This document shows, one piece after another, positions 7,716 through 15,020 of a stretch of DNA of 64,000 bases. A model generated the notes under the pieces. That model worked only from the letters and a program-made list of their open reading frames with translations, was not told the DNA's origin and searched no databases. The translations under genes were made by a program, and so were the position numbers. The stretch is from assembly GCA_017444615.1 (NCBI GenBank), contig JAFSWF010000043.1:1-64000 (forward strand). The letters are read 5' to 3'. The stretch's first letter is position 1. Each line of letters begins with the position of its first letter. The DNA comes from Paludibacteraceae bacterium. GTDB lineage: Bacteria; Bacteroidota; Bacteroidia; Bacteroidales; Paludibacteraceae.

Positions 7716-7839
7716 ACGATTATTAAGATTTTACGTCTCACGAGGGCATCTCGAGATCATCTCGAAGTAAACACGAAGGCAACACGAGGGTAATATGAGA
7801 GAAAAAAGCCCCTAAAAACATACACGATTATTAAGATTT
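7716..7839. repeat. 16-bp direct repeat pair in the queA-rlmL gap
   Basis: ACGATTATTAAGATTT occurs at 7716-7731 and again at 7824-7839, 108 bp apart. The second copy contains the rlmL stop codon. Between them lies a degenerate array of TCTCGA / CACGAGG / ACACGAAGG pieces (7737-7800). Confidence 0.8.
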
Positions 7840-9057
7840 GGGCTGTCTAAACTCCTTTCGCTTACCCTCAAACAAATCATATCGATTAAATTGGCAATCC
7901 AGTTCGCCATTTAGCAGGCGGTATTTCTTACTGGGTTTTAGTCCAATACACTTCATTGCTGCGTCATTAGACGAAATAATCCATGCCGTCGCACCCGCCC
8001 AATGATGTTTCAGTGCCGTTCCAATCTTGCCATACAACTCCTCGATGTCCTTATTGCTTGCCAACCGCTCCCCATAAGGAGGATTCATCATAACGAGCGC
8101 TCCTTCGGTATTTTCGCCTGCGGAGGCTCTCCGCTCTTCCATGCGGATTTGTTTTAGTTCAATCACTTTCTCCATGCCTGCCGCTTTGACGTTCTTTGCC
8201 GCTTGTAGGATAGCGTAAAAAGAAGCGTCTGAACCATATATTTTATGTTCAAACGGACGCTCACGGCTGTCATCATTGTAAATCTCACTCCAGAGATCCG
8301 CATCGAAGTCTGGCCATTTCTCAAATGCAAACGACTTCCTAAACAACCCTGGCGCTATATTCTGCGCAATCAACGCCGCTTCGATTAAAAGCGTTCCCGA
8401 ACCGCACATAGGGTCATAAAAATCGGTCTTTCCCTTCCATCCTGCCAATAAGAGCATACCTGCTGCCAAGGCTTCGTTAATCGGTGCCTCCGTGTTCGCC
8501 ACACGATAACCCCGTTTATGCAAACTCTCGCCACTACTATCTAAACTAACCGTCACTGTCTCTTGCGAGATATGCACATTGATCAGAAAATCAGGGTTCT
8601 CTACTGCCACGTTCGGACGCTTGCCCGTTTTCTCCACCCAATAATCCGCAATCGCGTCTTTGACCCGATACGTTACAAACCGACTATTTCGAAACGTATC
8701 GCTATACACCGTGGCATCGATAGCAAACGTGTTCTCCACGCTCATCAACCGGTTCCAGTCAATGCCCTTCACAAAGTTGTATAACAGGTCTTCGGGTTTT
8801 ATCTTGTCATTGGGTTTAACAAGCTCTCTCTTCCCTTTAGGGGAGAGTTGGAGAGAGGCTGTTTTAATTTCCACCAGCACTCTGCTTGCTGTCCGCAAAC
8901 ATAAGTTAGCGCGGTATAGTAACGCTTTGTCGCCACTAAACCGCACAGCGCGACGCTCAATTTGCACGTCGTTCGCTCCCAGTTCAATCAGTTCCTGTGC
9001 CAACACCTCCTCCAAACCTTTGAAGGTTTTAGCCACCATTTGGAACACTTTTCCCAT
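7831..9057 (-). CDS. rlmL: RlmL-type 23S rRNA guanine-N2 methyltransferase (THUMP domain)
   Basis: 408 aa from MGKVFQMVAKTFKGLEEVL; an internal ATG at 9039 is an equally good start, and longer frames run into the promoter. Order: a THUMP RNA-binding region (about 40-165), then a Rossmann methyltransferase with FYDPMCGSGTLLIEAA (SAM motif I) and MMNPPYGERL (catalytic NPPY). It methylates N2 of a guanine in 23S rRNA; the C-terminal RlmK half of the E. coli enzyme is missing, as is common in Bacteroidetes. A GC-rich palindromic element lies in frame at 8823-8860 (LQLSPKGKREL). Driven by the minus-strand promoter at 9079-9109. Confidence 0.88.
   Translation of the reverse strand: MGKVFQMVAKTFKGLEEVLAQELIELGANDVQIERRAVRFSGDKALLYRANLCLRTASRVLVEIKTASLQLSPKGKRELVKPNDKIKPEDLLYNFVKGIDWNRLMSVENTFAIDATVYSDTFRNSRFVTYRVKDAIADYWVEKTGKRPNVAVENPDFLINVHISQETVTVSLDSSGESLHKRGYRVANTEAPINEALAAGMLLLAGWKGKTDFYDPMCGSGTLLIEAALIAQNIAPGLFRKSFAFEKWPDFDADLWSEIYNDDSRERPFEHKIYGSDASFYAILQAAKNVKAAGMEKVIELKQIRMEERRASAGENTEGALVMMNPPYGERLASNKDIEELYGKIGTALKHHWAGATAWIISSNDAAMKCIGLKPSKKYRLLNGELDCQFNRYDLFEGKRKEFRQPKS
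8823..8860. repeat. GC-rich palindromic element in frame in rlmL
   Basis: CTCTCTCTTCCCTTTAGGGG followed by AGAGTTGGAGAGAG: an inverted repeat around CCCTTTAGGG, sharing its core with the queA element. It encodes LSPKGKREL within or next to the THUMP region. Confidence 0.8.
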
Positions 9058-9078
9058 ACACTTTTCACAAAAACGCTG

Positions 9079-9109
9079 CAAAATTACAAAAAAATTTGCA
9101 CATATCAAA
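9079..9109 (-). promoter_or_regulatory. Promoter for rlmL, overlapping the divergent tRNA promoter
   Basis: Minus strand: TTTG at 9106-9109, 19 nt, TAATTTTG at 9079-9086. Its -33 region interleaves with the plus-strand promoter at 9095-9126. Confidence 0.8.
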
Positions 9110-9126
9110 AAAAAGCAGTAATTTTG
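9095..9126 (+). promoter_or_regulatory. Promoter for tRNA-Ser(TGA)
   Basis: Plus strand: TTTG at 9095-9098, 20 nt, TAATTTTG at 9119-9126. The tRNA begins 140 bp downstream; in that leader I see no ORF or recognised RNA. Confidence 0.75.
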
Positions 9127-9266
9127 CACGCTTTTTTGAAAAAAGAATAGCATTGCTAGCCTCGGGACGTAAACCAGCGAAGCGTTTGCGGACCGAAGAG
9201 CGGGAGCACGGCGCAAATTCATATGAGCGACTTGTCGCGAATCGTATTAAGCCGTAGCTCACGCGA

Positions 9267-9351
9267 GGAAAGATGGCAGAGTGGTCTATTGCATCGGTCT
9301 TGAAAACCGACGTACGGAGACGTACCGGGGGTTCGAATCCCTCTCTTTCCG
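9267..9351 (+). tRNA. tRNA-Ser(TGA)
   Basis: Class II tRNA: acceptor GGAAAGA / TCTTTCC with discriminator G, anticodon loop CTTGAAA (anticodon TGA), a long variable arm (TACGGAGACGTA) and T-loop TTCGAAT. CCA is not encoded. Confidence 0.95.
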
Positions 9352-9371
9352 CAAATTACAAGAAAGAAGAT

Positions 9372-9401
9372 AAAAAAAGCGAGTCAAACTCGCCTTTTTT
9401 T
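9372..9401. terminator. Bidirectional terminator, tRNA-Ser / rfbB
   Basis: GCGAGT-CAA-ACTCGC stem-loop flanked by seven A on the left and seven T on the right, so it can end both the tRNA (+) and the rfbB operon (-). Confidence 0.88.
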
Positions 9402-10533
9402 ATCGACCTTGGTACATATCTTCGTAGTATTTTTCGTACTCGCCGGAGGTGATGTTATCCATCCATTCCTGATTATCAAGGTACCAACGAACGGTGCGTT
9501 CGATGCCTTCTTCGAATTGTAGGGATGGTTCCCAACCCAATTCTTTTTGCAGTTTGGTAGAATCAATCGCATACCGCATATCGTGTCCGGCACGATCCGT
9601 AACGAAGGTGATGAGGTCGAGGTCTGCGCCTTCCGGGCGACCTAAGATACGATCTACAGTCTTGATGACGGTCTTAATGATGTCGATGTTCTTCCACTCG
9701 TTGAAACCACCGATGTTATAGGTTTCTGCGATGGTACCTTTGTGGAAAATGAGGTCAATCGCACGGGCATGATCTTCTACAAAGAGCCAGTCACGCACGT
9801 TTTCTCCCTTACCATACACCGGCAGAGGTTTGCGATGACGGATATTATTGATAAATAGCGGTATCAACTTCTCAGGGAATTGGTAGGGACCGTAGTTATT
9901 GGAGCAGTTCGTAACGATGGTCGGCATACCGTAGGTATCATGGAACGCCCGCACGAAATGGTCAGACGACGCTTTGGATGCCGAATAAGGACTATGGGGG
10001 TTGTACTTGGTGGTCTCGTAGAAGAAATCTTCTCCGTACGCCAGATGGTGCTCACCCGATGAAGCCTTGGTGGTGAACGGCGGTTCAATACCTTCTGGGT
10101 GTGTTAGTTGCAGCGCGCCATACACCTCATCGGTGGAGATATGATAGAAACGCTTGCCTTCGAATTTCTCCGGCAGGGACTCCCAATAGAGTTTGGCCGC
10201 TTGCAGCATGGATAGCGTACCCATTACGTTCGTGCGGGCAAAAGTGAACGGGTCTTTGATGGAACGATCGACATGACTTTCTGCCGCAAGGTGAATAACA
10301 CCTGTCACTTTTTCCTCTCGCATCAAGGCATAAATAGCGTCAAAATCGCAGATATCTGCCTTCACAAAGCGGTAATTGGGTTTATCTTCAATGTCCTTTA
10401 AGTTGGCCAGATTACCGGCATACGTGAGTTTATCCACATTAATAATGCGGTAGTTGGGGTACTTGTTGACAAACAGGCGCACTACATGGCTGCCAATAAA
10501 TCCGGCTCCGCCGGTAATGATTATGCTCTGCAT
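9400..10533 (-). CDS. rfbB: dTDP-glucose 4,6-dehydratase
   Basis: 377 aa from MQSIIITGGAGFIGSH. The start was chosen because upstream codons translate only a repeat and the end of birA. NAD-binding GGAGFIG (8-14), TDEVYG (134-139) with the catalytic Asp/Glu, and the YSASK (183-187) Tyr/Lys pair are present. It makes dTDP-4-keto-6-deoxyglucose for rhamnose and related surface sugars. No rfbA, rfbC or rfbD lies beside it, so those genes must be elsewhere or the product feeds another sugar. Confidence 0.94.
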   Translation of the reverse strand: MQSIIITGGAGFIGSHVVRLFVNKYPNYRIINVDKLTYAGNLANLKDIEDKPNYRFVKADICDFDAIYALMREEKVTGVIHLAAESHVDRSIKDPFTFARTNVMGTLSMLQAAKLYWESLPEKFEGKRFYHISTDEVYGALQLTHPEGIEPPFTTKASSGEHHLAYGEDFFYETTKYNPHSPYSASKASSDHFVRAFHDTYGMPTIVTNCSNNYGPYQFPEKLIPLFINNIRHRKPLPVYGKGENVRDWLFVEDHARAIDLIFHKGTIAETYNIGGFNEWKNIDIIKTVIKTVDRILGRPEGADLDLITFVTDRAGHDMRYAIDSTKLQKELGWEPSLQFEEGIERTVRWYLDNQEWMDNITSGEYEKYYEDMYQGR

Positions 10534-10562
10534 AATGAATAATGAATAATTAAAAATTAATA
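10531..10562. repeat. Heptad tandem repeat at the rfbB start
   Basis: Units AATGAAT, AATGAAT, AATTAAA, AATTAAT, period 7. It fills the spacer between birA and rfbB and touches the rfbB ATG. Confidence 0.8.
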
Positions 10563-10567
10563 TCTTA

Positions 10568-11290
10568 TTAAAGTACGTATCTGACTTGCTTAAAATGGTA
10601 TTTGCGTTCATTGCCTTCACGGTCTAGGAGTATTATTTCGCCGGAGGGCAGAACGTCTTTGATGCACGCCATAAAGGCGTTGGCGTTGGCATTGGCGTTC
10701 ATGGTCGGGGCAGTACTCACTTCGCGCTCTACGAAGGGCCGAAAAACCGTTCGACGGTATAAATGCGCTTTATAGTATGCCCAAACCTCCTCTTGCGGTG
10801 TGGACAAGACTATTTGGATTTCATCCAACAGACGCTCCATTAGTTCGTCTAAATCGAGGGTTTTGCCACCTATCTGCTTCAATGAAATGGGGTTCGGTGC
10901 TTCGGAGTGCCACTCTGTTTGGTTGACGTTCAGTCCTATACCTGCAATGGCGTGTTGCACTTCTGCGCCCATAATGGCATTCTCTATCAAGATACCTGCC
11001 AGTTTTTGATCACCCCAATAGATATCGTTCGGCCACTTGATGGTCACTTCTTCTCCGCACAAGCGTTGTACCGCCACACTAACCGCCACATTGAGGTAAA
11101 AAGGTTCGTTCGTAGGGGGTAATAAGATGGAGCACAAGAGGTTCTTGTTCGGTTCACTCTCCCAACTATTACCGGCTTGACCGCGACCGGCAGTCTGATA
11201 ACCCGTGTAGATGAACTTAGGGGGATTACCGGCGGCGATGAGTTCTTTCATCAAAGTGTTCGTACTATGGGTGCTATTTACAAACATCAA
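10568..11290 (-). CDS. birA: Biotin--[acetyl-CoA-carboxylase] ligase
   Basis: 240 aa, the single-domain (class I) form without an N-terminal DNA-binding repressor domain. BPL motifs: TGRGQAGNSWESEPNKNL-type ATP/biotin loop near residues 34-52 (here AGRGQAGNSW), KWPNDIYWGDQKLAGILIE near 79-97 and GIGLNVNQ near 117. It attaches biotin to carboxylase carrier proteins. The start overlaps the dacB stop by 17 bp. Residues NANANANAF come from a 6-bp tandem repeat (10675-10703), an in-frame tract near the C-terminal domain. Confidence 0.9.
   Translation of the reverse strand: MMFVNSTHSTNTLMKELIAAGNPPKFIYTGYQTAGRGQAGNSWESEPNKNLLCSILLPPTNEPFYLNVAVSVAVQRLCGEEVTIKWPNDIYWGDQKLAGILIENAIMGAEVQHAIAGIGLNVNQTEWHSEAPNPISLKQIGGKTLDLDELMERLLDEIQIVLSTPQEEVWAYYKAHLYRRTVFRPFVEREVSTAPTMNANANANAFMACIKDVLPSGEIILLDREGNERKYHFKQVRYVL
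10675..10703. repeat. In-frame hexamer tract in birA
   Basis: Units GCGTTG, GCGTTG, GCATTG, GCGTTC: period 6 here, giving an Asn-Ala dipeptide repeat without shifting the frame. Confidence 0.8.
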
Positions 11291-12656
11291 GCAGGTATTT
11301 TTGAATGACCGATTGTATATTCTTCGCCTTACCTGGGGCGGAGTTAATCAATATTGCAAAGACCCACGTTTCCCCATTAGGCATATCAATGTAACCGGCG
11401 AAGTTCTTCGTTCCGGCGATGGTGCCACTCTTGGCATGGATGCGTCCCTCGAGGGAGGTGCCTAAGCATAGCGATGTCAAGGTGCCGGTTTTGCCGCTGA
11501 CGGGTAATGATTCTACCCACTCTTTAGAGTTTTTGCTACGGGCCATGATGGTGAGTAGTTGCACAAACATGCGCGCACTGACGGCATCTTGAGGTGCTAA
11601 TCCGCATCCATCCTTGATGATGGCATTTTGGATAGATACTCCTCTACGGCGCCAGTAATCTCGGAGTATCTCTTGGCTGTTATGGATGGTGCCCGGCAAA
11701 GTGTATCGCGTACCTAAATAACGGAAAAGAGATTCTGCGTAAAGGTTGTTGCTATTGACATTCGTCTCTTTGATGAGTTCCGAAAGGGGCTCGGAATAGT
11801 GAATATATAGTTCTTGCCGAGGAATACGCATCGGATAATAATCCGCCATATAATCGGGTTCGCCTTTGACAATGATACCGGCTTCTCGCAGGCGAGCCGT
11901 AAAATGTCGCGCAAGCAGTAACCCCGGGTTAGGCAGATCGCCTTTGACGCCGAACATTCCTAAGTTAGACGGCACAGCACCGGTTAGGTAACGTTCGCGG
12001 CTATAAGGTAAACCGCTTACGAACGCGCCGTCGTAGGTAATCTTATCGCAGCGGATATGATTGATGAACACAACATCTTCCACTTTCGGTTCGGTCTTGA
12101 GCACCGTAGCCACCGTTCCGGGTTCACCGCTGGCGAGCACTATGTTCATCGTGTTATCGTAGTAATTGAGTGCAAAGATACCCGGTGCGTAGTAGTTACC
12201 GGCATCTTCGCATAGCCACCCCGGATTCTGCGCCTCACCGTCTAACATCGACATATCGGCAATGACTGAACCGTCTATTGCGCGGATACCTTGCGCTTTG
12301 AGGGCTTTGACCCACCGATTAAGAAAAGCCGTTTGCCCTTTCGTACCCAACGAAGGGTCACAGGTACCACGAATATACAAGTTTCCATGCAGCACTCCAT
12401 TTTCGATAGTGCCACTATGCTCTAAGATGGTCGGAAAGCGATAGCCCGGTCCGGCTATCTCCAACACCGCTGCGGTGGTGAGAAGCTTCATCACAGACGC
12501 AGGCGGCACCACATTATCCGGTCGATAACAATCGATCACTTCGCCGGTGTTCATGTTCTGCACATAGACAGACATGTTCGCCTGACCGGTTATCGGATGA
12601 TCCGTTAGAATGCTCAGCGAGGCTGAGAGTAATATAGTTAAAATGACCGTTAACAC
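11274..12656 (-). CDS. dacB: D-alanyl-D-alanine carboxypeptidase/endopeptidase, PBP4 (S13)
   Basis: 460 aa with an N-terminal hydrophobic export signal (1-16). All three penicillin-binding motifs are visible: SVMK (54-57, catalytic Ser54), SNN in VNSNNLYAE, and KTG in SGKTGTL near residue 400. The large insert between motif one and two is typical of PBP4. It cleaves terminal D-Ala and crosslinks in periplasmic peptidoglycan. It lies just upstream of birA (overlap) and 18 bp after the fused flavoprotein gene, across a 16-bp-unit repeat. Confidence 0.92.
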   Translation of the reverse strand: MLTVILTILLSASLSILTDHPITGQANMSVYVQNMNTGEVIDCYRPDNVVPPASVMKLLTTAAVLEIAGPGYRFPTILEHSGTIENGVLHGNLYIRGTCDPSLGTKGQTAFLNRWVKALKAQGIRAIDGSVIADMSMLDGEAQNPGWLCEDAGNYYAPGIFALNYYDNTMNIVLASGEPGTVATVLKTEPKVEDVVFINHIRCDKITYDGAFVSGLPYSRERYLTGAVPSNLGMFGVKGDLPNPGLLLARHFTARLREAGIIVKGEPDYMADYYPMRIPRQELYIHYSEPLSELIKETNVNSNNLYAESLFRYLGTRYTLPGTIHNSQEILRDYWRRRGVSIQNAIIKDGCGLAPQDAVSARMFVQLLTIMARSKNSKEWVESLPVSGKTGTLTSLCLGTSLEGRIHAKSGTIAGTKNFAGYIDMPNGETWVFAILINSAPGKAKNIQSVIQKYLLDVCK

Positions 12657-12659
12657 TGT

Positions 12660-12706
12660 TAGACCGCTTCGCTGTTAGACCGTTTCACTATTAGACCGCT
12701 TCGCTG
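12660..12706. repeat. 16-bp tandem repeat at the end of the fused flavoprotein gene
   Basis: Three units of TTAGACCGCTTCGCTG (the middle one diverged to TTAGACCGTTTCACTA). The C-terminal residues AKRSNSETV and the stop of the upstream gene lie inside it. Confidence 0.85.
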
Positions 12707-15014
12707 AAAGATACTCGTGCATGGCGGCAGCGGCTTTGCGGCCGTCGGACATCGCTAAGATGACGGTTGCACCTCCGCGGACGATATCACCACCGGCAAA
12801 GATAGTTGGGATAGCCGATTGCATACCTTCGTTGACCACAATCGTACCTTTGCGACCGATCTCTAATCCTTCTACCGAAGAAGGGATTAGGGGGTTCGGG
12901 CTCACCCCGACTGCCACAATCACAAGGTCCACAGGGACGGTGATTGTTTTTCCTTCTACAGGGACCGGACTGCGACGCCCGCTCTCATCGGGTTCGCCGA
13001 GCGTCATCACTTGCAGTACTGCTTCGCATACACGTCCATTCTCATCGGCGTGGTACTCAATCGGGTTATGGAGGGTCATGAACTTAATGCCTTCCTGCTT
13101 AGCATGTTTCACTTCTTCCACACGCGCCGGCATCTCTTCTTCGCTACGACGATAAACGATAGTTGCATTTTCGGCACCTAAGCGTTTGGCCGTACGTACG
13201 GCATCCATGGCTGTGTTACCACCACCAACGACGATGACGTTCTTACCACTGAGCAGCGGTGTGTCGGTGGCAGGATTAGAAGCGTCCATGAGGTTCACAC
13301 GGGTCAGGTATTCGTTGCAGGACAGCACGCCGTTGAGGTTCTCGCCCGGGATATTCATGAAACGCGGCAGACCAGCCCCCGAACCGACAAAGACGGCTTG
13401 GAAGCCTTGCTCTTTGAGGTCTTCGACAGAAAGGGTTTTACCGATGATGGTATCCGTATGGAATTGTACGCCTAGGGCGCGCAATCCTTCTATCTCTTTA
13501 TCCACAATGTAGTTCGGCAGACGGAACTCGGGAATACCGTATTTGAGCACACCGCCTATTTCATGCAAGGCTTCGAACACATGAACCTCGTAGCCGTATT
13601 TAGACATGTCACCGGCGAAAGTGAGGCCTGCAGGACCCGAACCAACGACGGCAATCTTTGTTGCGTCGTTTGGTAATTGACGATTGGACGATTGACGATT
13701 GGACGATTGGTGGGCATTGGCGTAGTCGGCTACGAAACGCTCGAGGTAGCCGATGGCGACGGGTTCGTGTCCCATCTTATGATGAATACATTTCGACTCA
13801 CATTGGGTCTCTTGCGGGCAGACGCGTCCGCATACAGCGGGCAGGGAGGAGGACTCTTTGATGACCTCTGCTGCACCGGCAAAATCGCCCACCTCTATGC
13901 GTTTGATGAAGGACGGTATTTGGATATTCACCGGACAACCTTGTACGCAGGTCGGGTTCTTACAGTTGAGGCAACGGTGAGCTTCCGTGATGGCTTGGTC
14001 AGAAGTGAGGCCTTGGTTGACCTCTTCGTGGAGACTCTTGACACGCACTTCCGGTCGCAATTCCGGCATCTGTACGCGAGGGATGGCTACGCGGTCTTTT
14101 GCCGTGCCGGTGAAGGGTTCTATCGCGCCGCCCTTAAGGTCTTTAAGGTCATTAGGGACTTTAGGGTCTTTAAGGTCCTTAAAGACAGGCGCCGTTCCTG
14201 CTTTCCAAGCCTCGAGTGCTTCGGTTTCTTCTGCTTTGTATGACTTCATTCGGCTGAGCATCTCTGTCCAGTCCACTTCGTGGGCATCGAACTCCGGTCC
14301 ATCGACGCAGACGAACTTCGTTTTGCCGCCTACTGTCACACGACAGGCACCGCACATACCGGTTCCATCGACCATGATGGTATTGAGCGACGCCTCGGTG
14401 GGGATGTTGTATTTCTGTGTGGTTAGCGCCACGAACTTCATCATGATTGCCGGACCGATGGTGATACATTTATCCACTTTCTCCCGTTGGATGACTTGTT
14501 CTACACCTACGGTCACAACGCCCTGTTGACCCATTGAGCCATCATCGGTCATGATGAGCACTTCGTCTGACCATTGCGAGAGTTCGTCCTTAAGGATGAT
14601 GAGGTCTTTATTGCGTGCCGCTAAGACTGTAATGACACGGTTGCCGGCTTTCTTGAGGGCTTCCGCAATAGGCAACATCGGAGCTGCGCCTACACCGCCG
14701 CAGGCGCAGACTACTGTGCCGTAGTTCTCTATACGCGTGGCGCGACCGAGTGGTCCGACGATGTCATGCAACGAATCGCCTTCGTTCATTGCCAGCAGTT
14801 TATGGGTTGACGCTCCTACTTGCTGCACCACAAGGGTGATGGTTCCTTTTTCGATGTCAGCCCCTGCGATCGTCAATGGCACGCGTTCGGAGACGGCATC
14901 TACACGGACGATCACGAAATGACCGGCACGGCGACTCCGCGCAATCAGCGGAGCTTCTACTATCAATTCTGCCACATTGGGCGAGAAGAATCGTTTGGAT
15001 AGAATCTTATTCAT
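12675..15014 (-). CDS. gltA: Fused ferredoxin-NADP reductase (NfnA-like) / GltD-like flavoprotein
   Basis: 779 aa. Residues 1 to about 280 are an FNR-type reductase ending in a Cys cluster, GMCGACR...FVCVDGP, as in NfnA/SudB and PyrK-like proteins. Residues about 325-779 are GltD-like: cysteine motifs CLNCKNPTCVQGCP and CGRVCPQETQCESKC for 4Fe-4S clusters, a FAD fold at VGSGPAGLTFAG, and an NADP fold at VVGGGNTAMDAVR. Fusions of this kind are usually annotated NADPH-dependent glutamate synthase or NfnAB; reaction with ferredoxin/NADH rather than glutamate is likely. Two tandem-repeat tracts lie in frame (13675-13710, 14132-14184), in the linkers around the iron-sulfur region, and its C-terminus is repeat-derived. 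Confidence 0.88.
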   Translation of the reverse strand: MNKILSKRFFSPNVAELIVEAPLIARSRRAGHFVIVRVDAVSERVPLTIAGADIEKGTITLVVQQVGASTHKLLAMNEGDSLHDIVGPLGRATRIENYGTVVCACGGVGAAPMLPIAEALKKAGNRVITVLAARNKDLIILKDELSQWSDEVLIMTDDGSMGQQGVVTVGVEQVIQREKVDKCITIGPAIMMKFVALTTQKYNIPTEASLNTIMVDGTGMCGACRVTVGGKTKFVCVDGPEFDAHEVDWTEMLSRMKSYKAEETEALEAWKAGTAPVFKDLKDPKVPNDLKDLKGGAIEPFTGTAKDRVAIPRVQMPELRPEVRVKSLHEEVNQGLTSDQAITEAHRCLNCKNPTCVQGCPVNIQIPSFIKRIEVGDFAGAAEVIKESSSLPAVCGRVCPQETQCESKCIHHKMGHEPVAIGYLERFVADYANAHQSSNRQSSNRQLPNDATKIAVVGSGPAGLTFAGDMSKYGYEVHVFEALHEIGGVLKYGIPEFRLPNYIVDKEIEGLRALGVQFHTDTIIGKTLSVEDLKEQGFQAVFVGSGAGLPRFMNIPGENLNGVLSCNEYLTRVNLMDASNPATDTPLLSGKNVIVVGGGNTAMDAVRTAKRLGAENATIVYRRSEEEMPARVEEVKHAKQEGIKFMTLHNPIEYHADENGRVCEAVLQVMTLGEPDESGRRSPVPVEGKTITVPVDLVIVAVGVSPNPLIPSSVEGLEIGRKGTIVVNEGMQSAIPTIFAGGDIVRGGATVILAMSDGRKAAAAMHEYLSAKRSNSETV
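13675..13710. repeat. In-frame tract in the fused flavoprotein (ACGATTGG units)
   Basis: Units ACGATTG and GACGATTG alternate (7-8 bp). On the minus strand they encode QSSNRQSSNRQ directly before the ATKIAVVGSGPAG nucleotide-binding motif. Confidence 0.82.
14132..14184. repeat. In-frame 9-bp tract in the fused flavoprotein
   Basis: About five units like AAGGTCTTT / AGGGACTTT, period 9, encoding the charged linker KDLKDPKVPNDLKDLKGG that joins the reductase half to the GltD half. Confidence 0.82.
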
Positions 15015-15020
15015 TGTTCG

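Noticed and set aside
9127..9266. Riboswitch or RNA gene in the tRNA-Ser(TGA) leader
   Set aside because: Only weak local stems and no known consensus; I can only say it is a long leader without a gene.
12675..15014. Frameshift or assembly error joining two genes
   Set aside because: The NfnA-like and GltD-like halves are in one continuous frame with intact motifs, and such fusions are known in Bacteroidetes.
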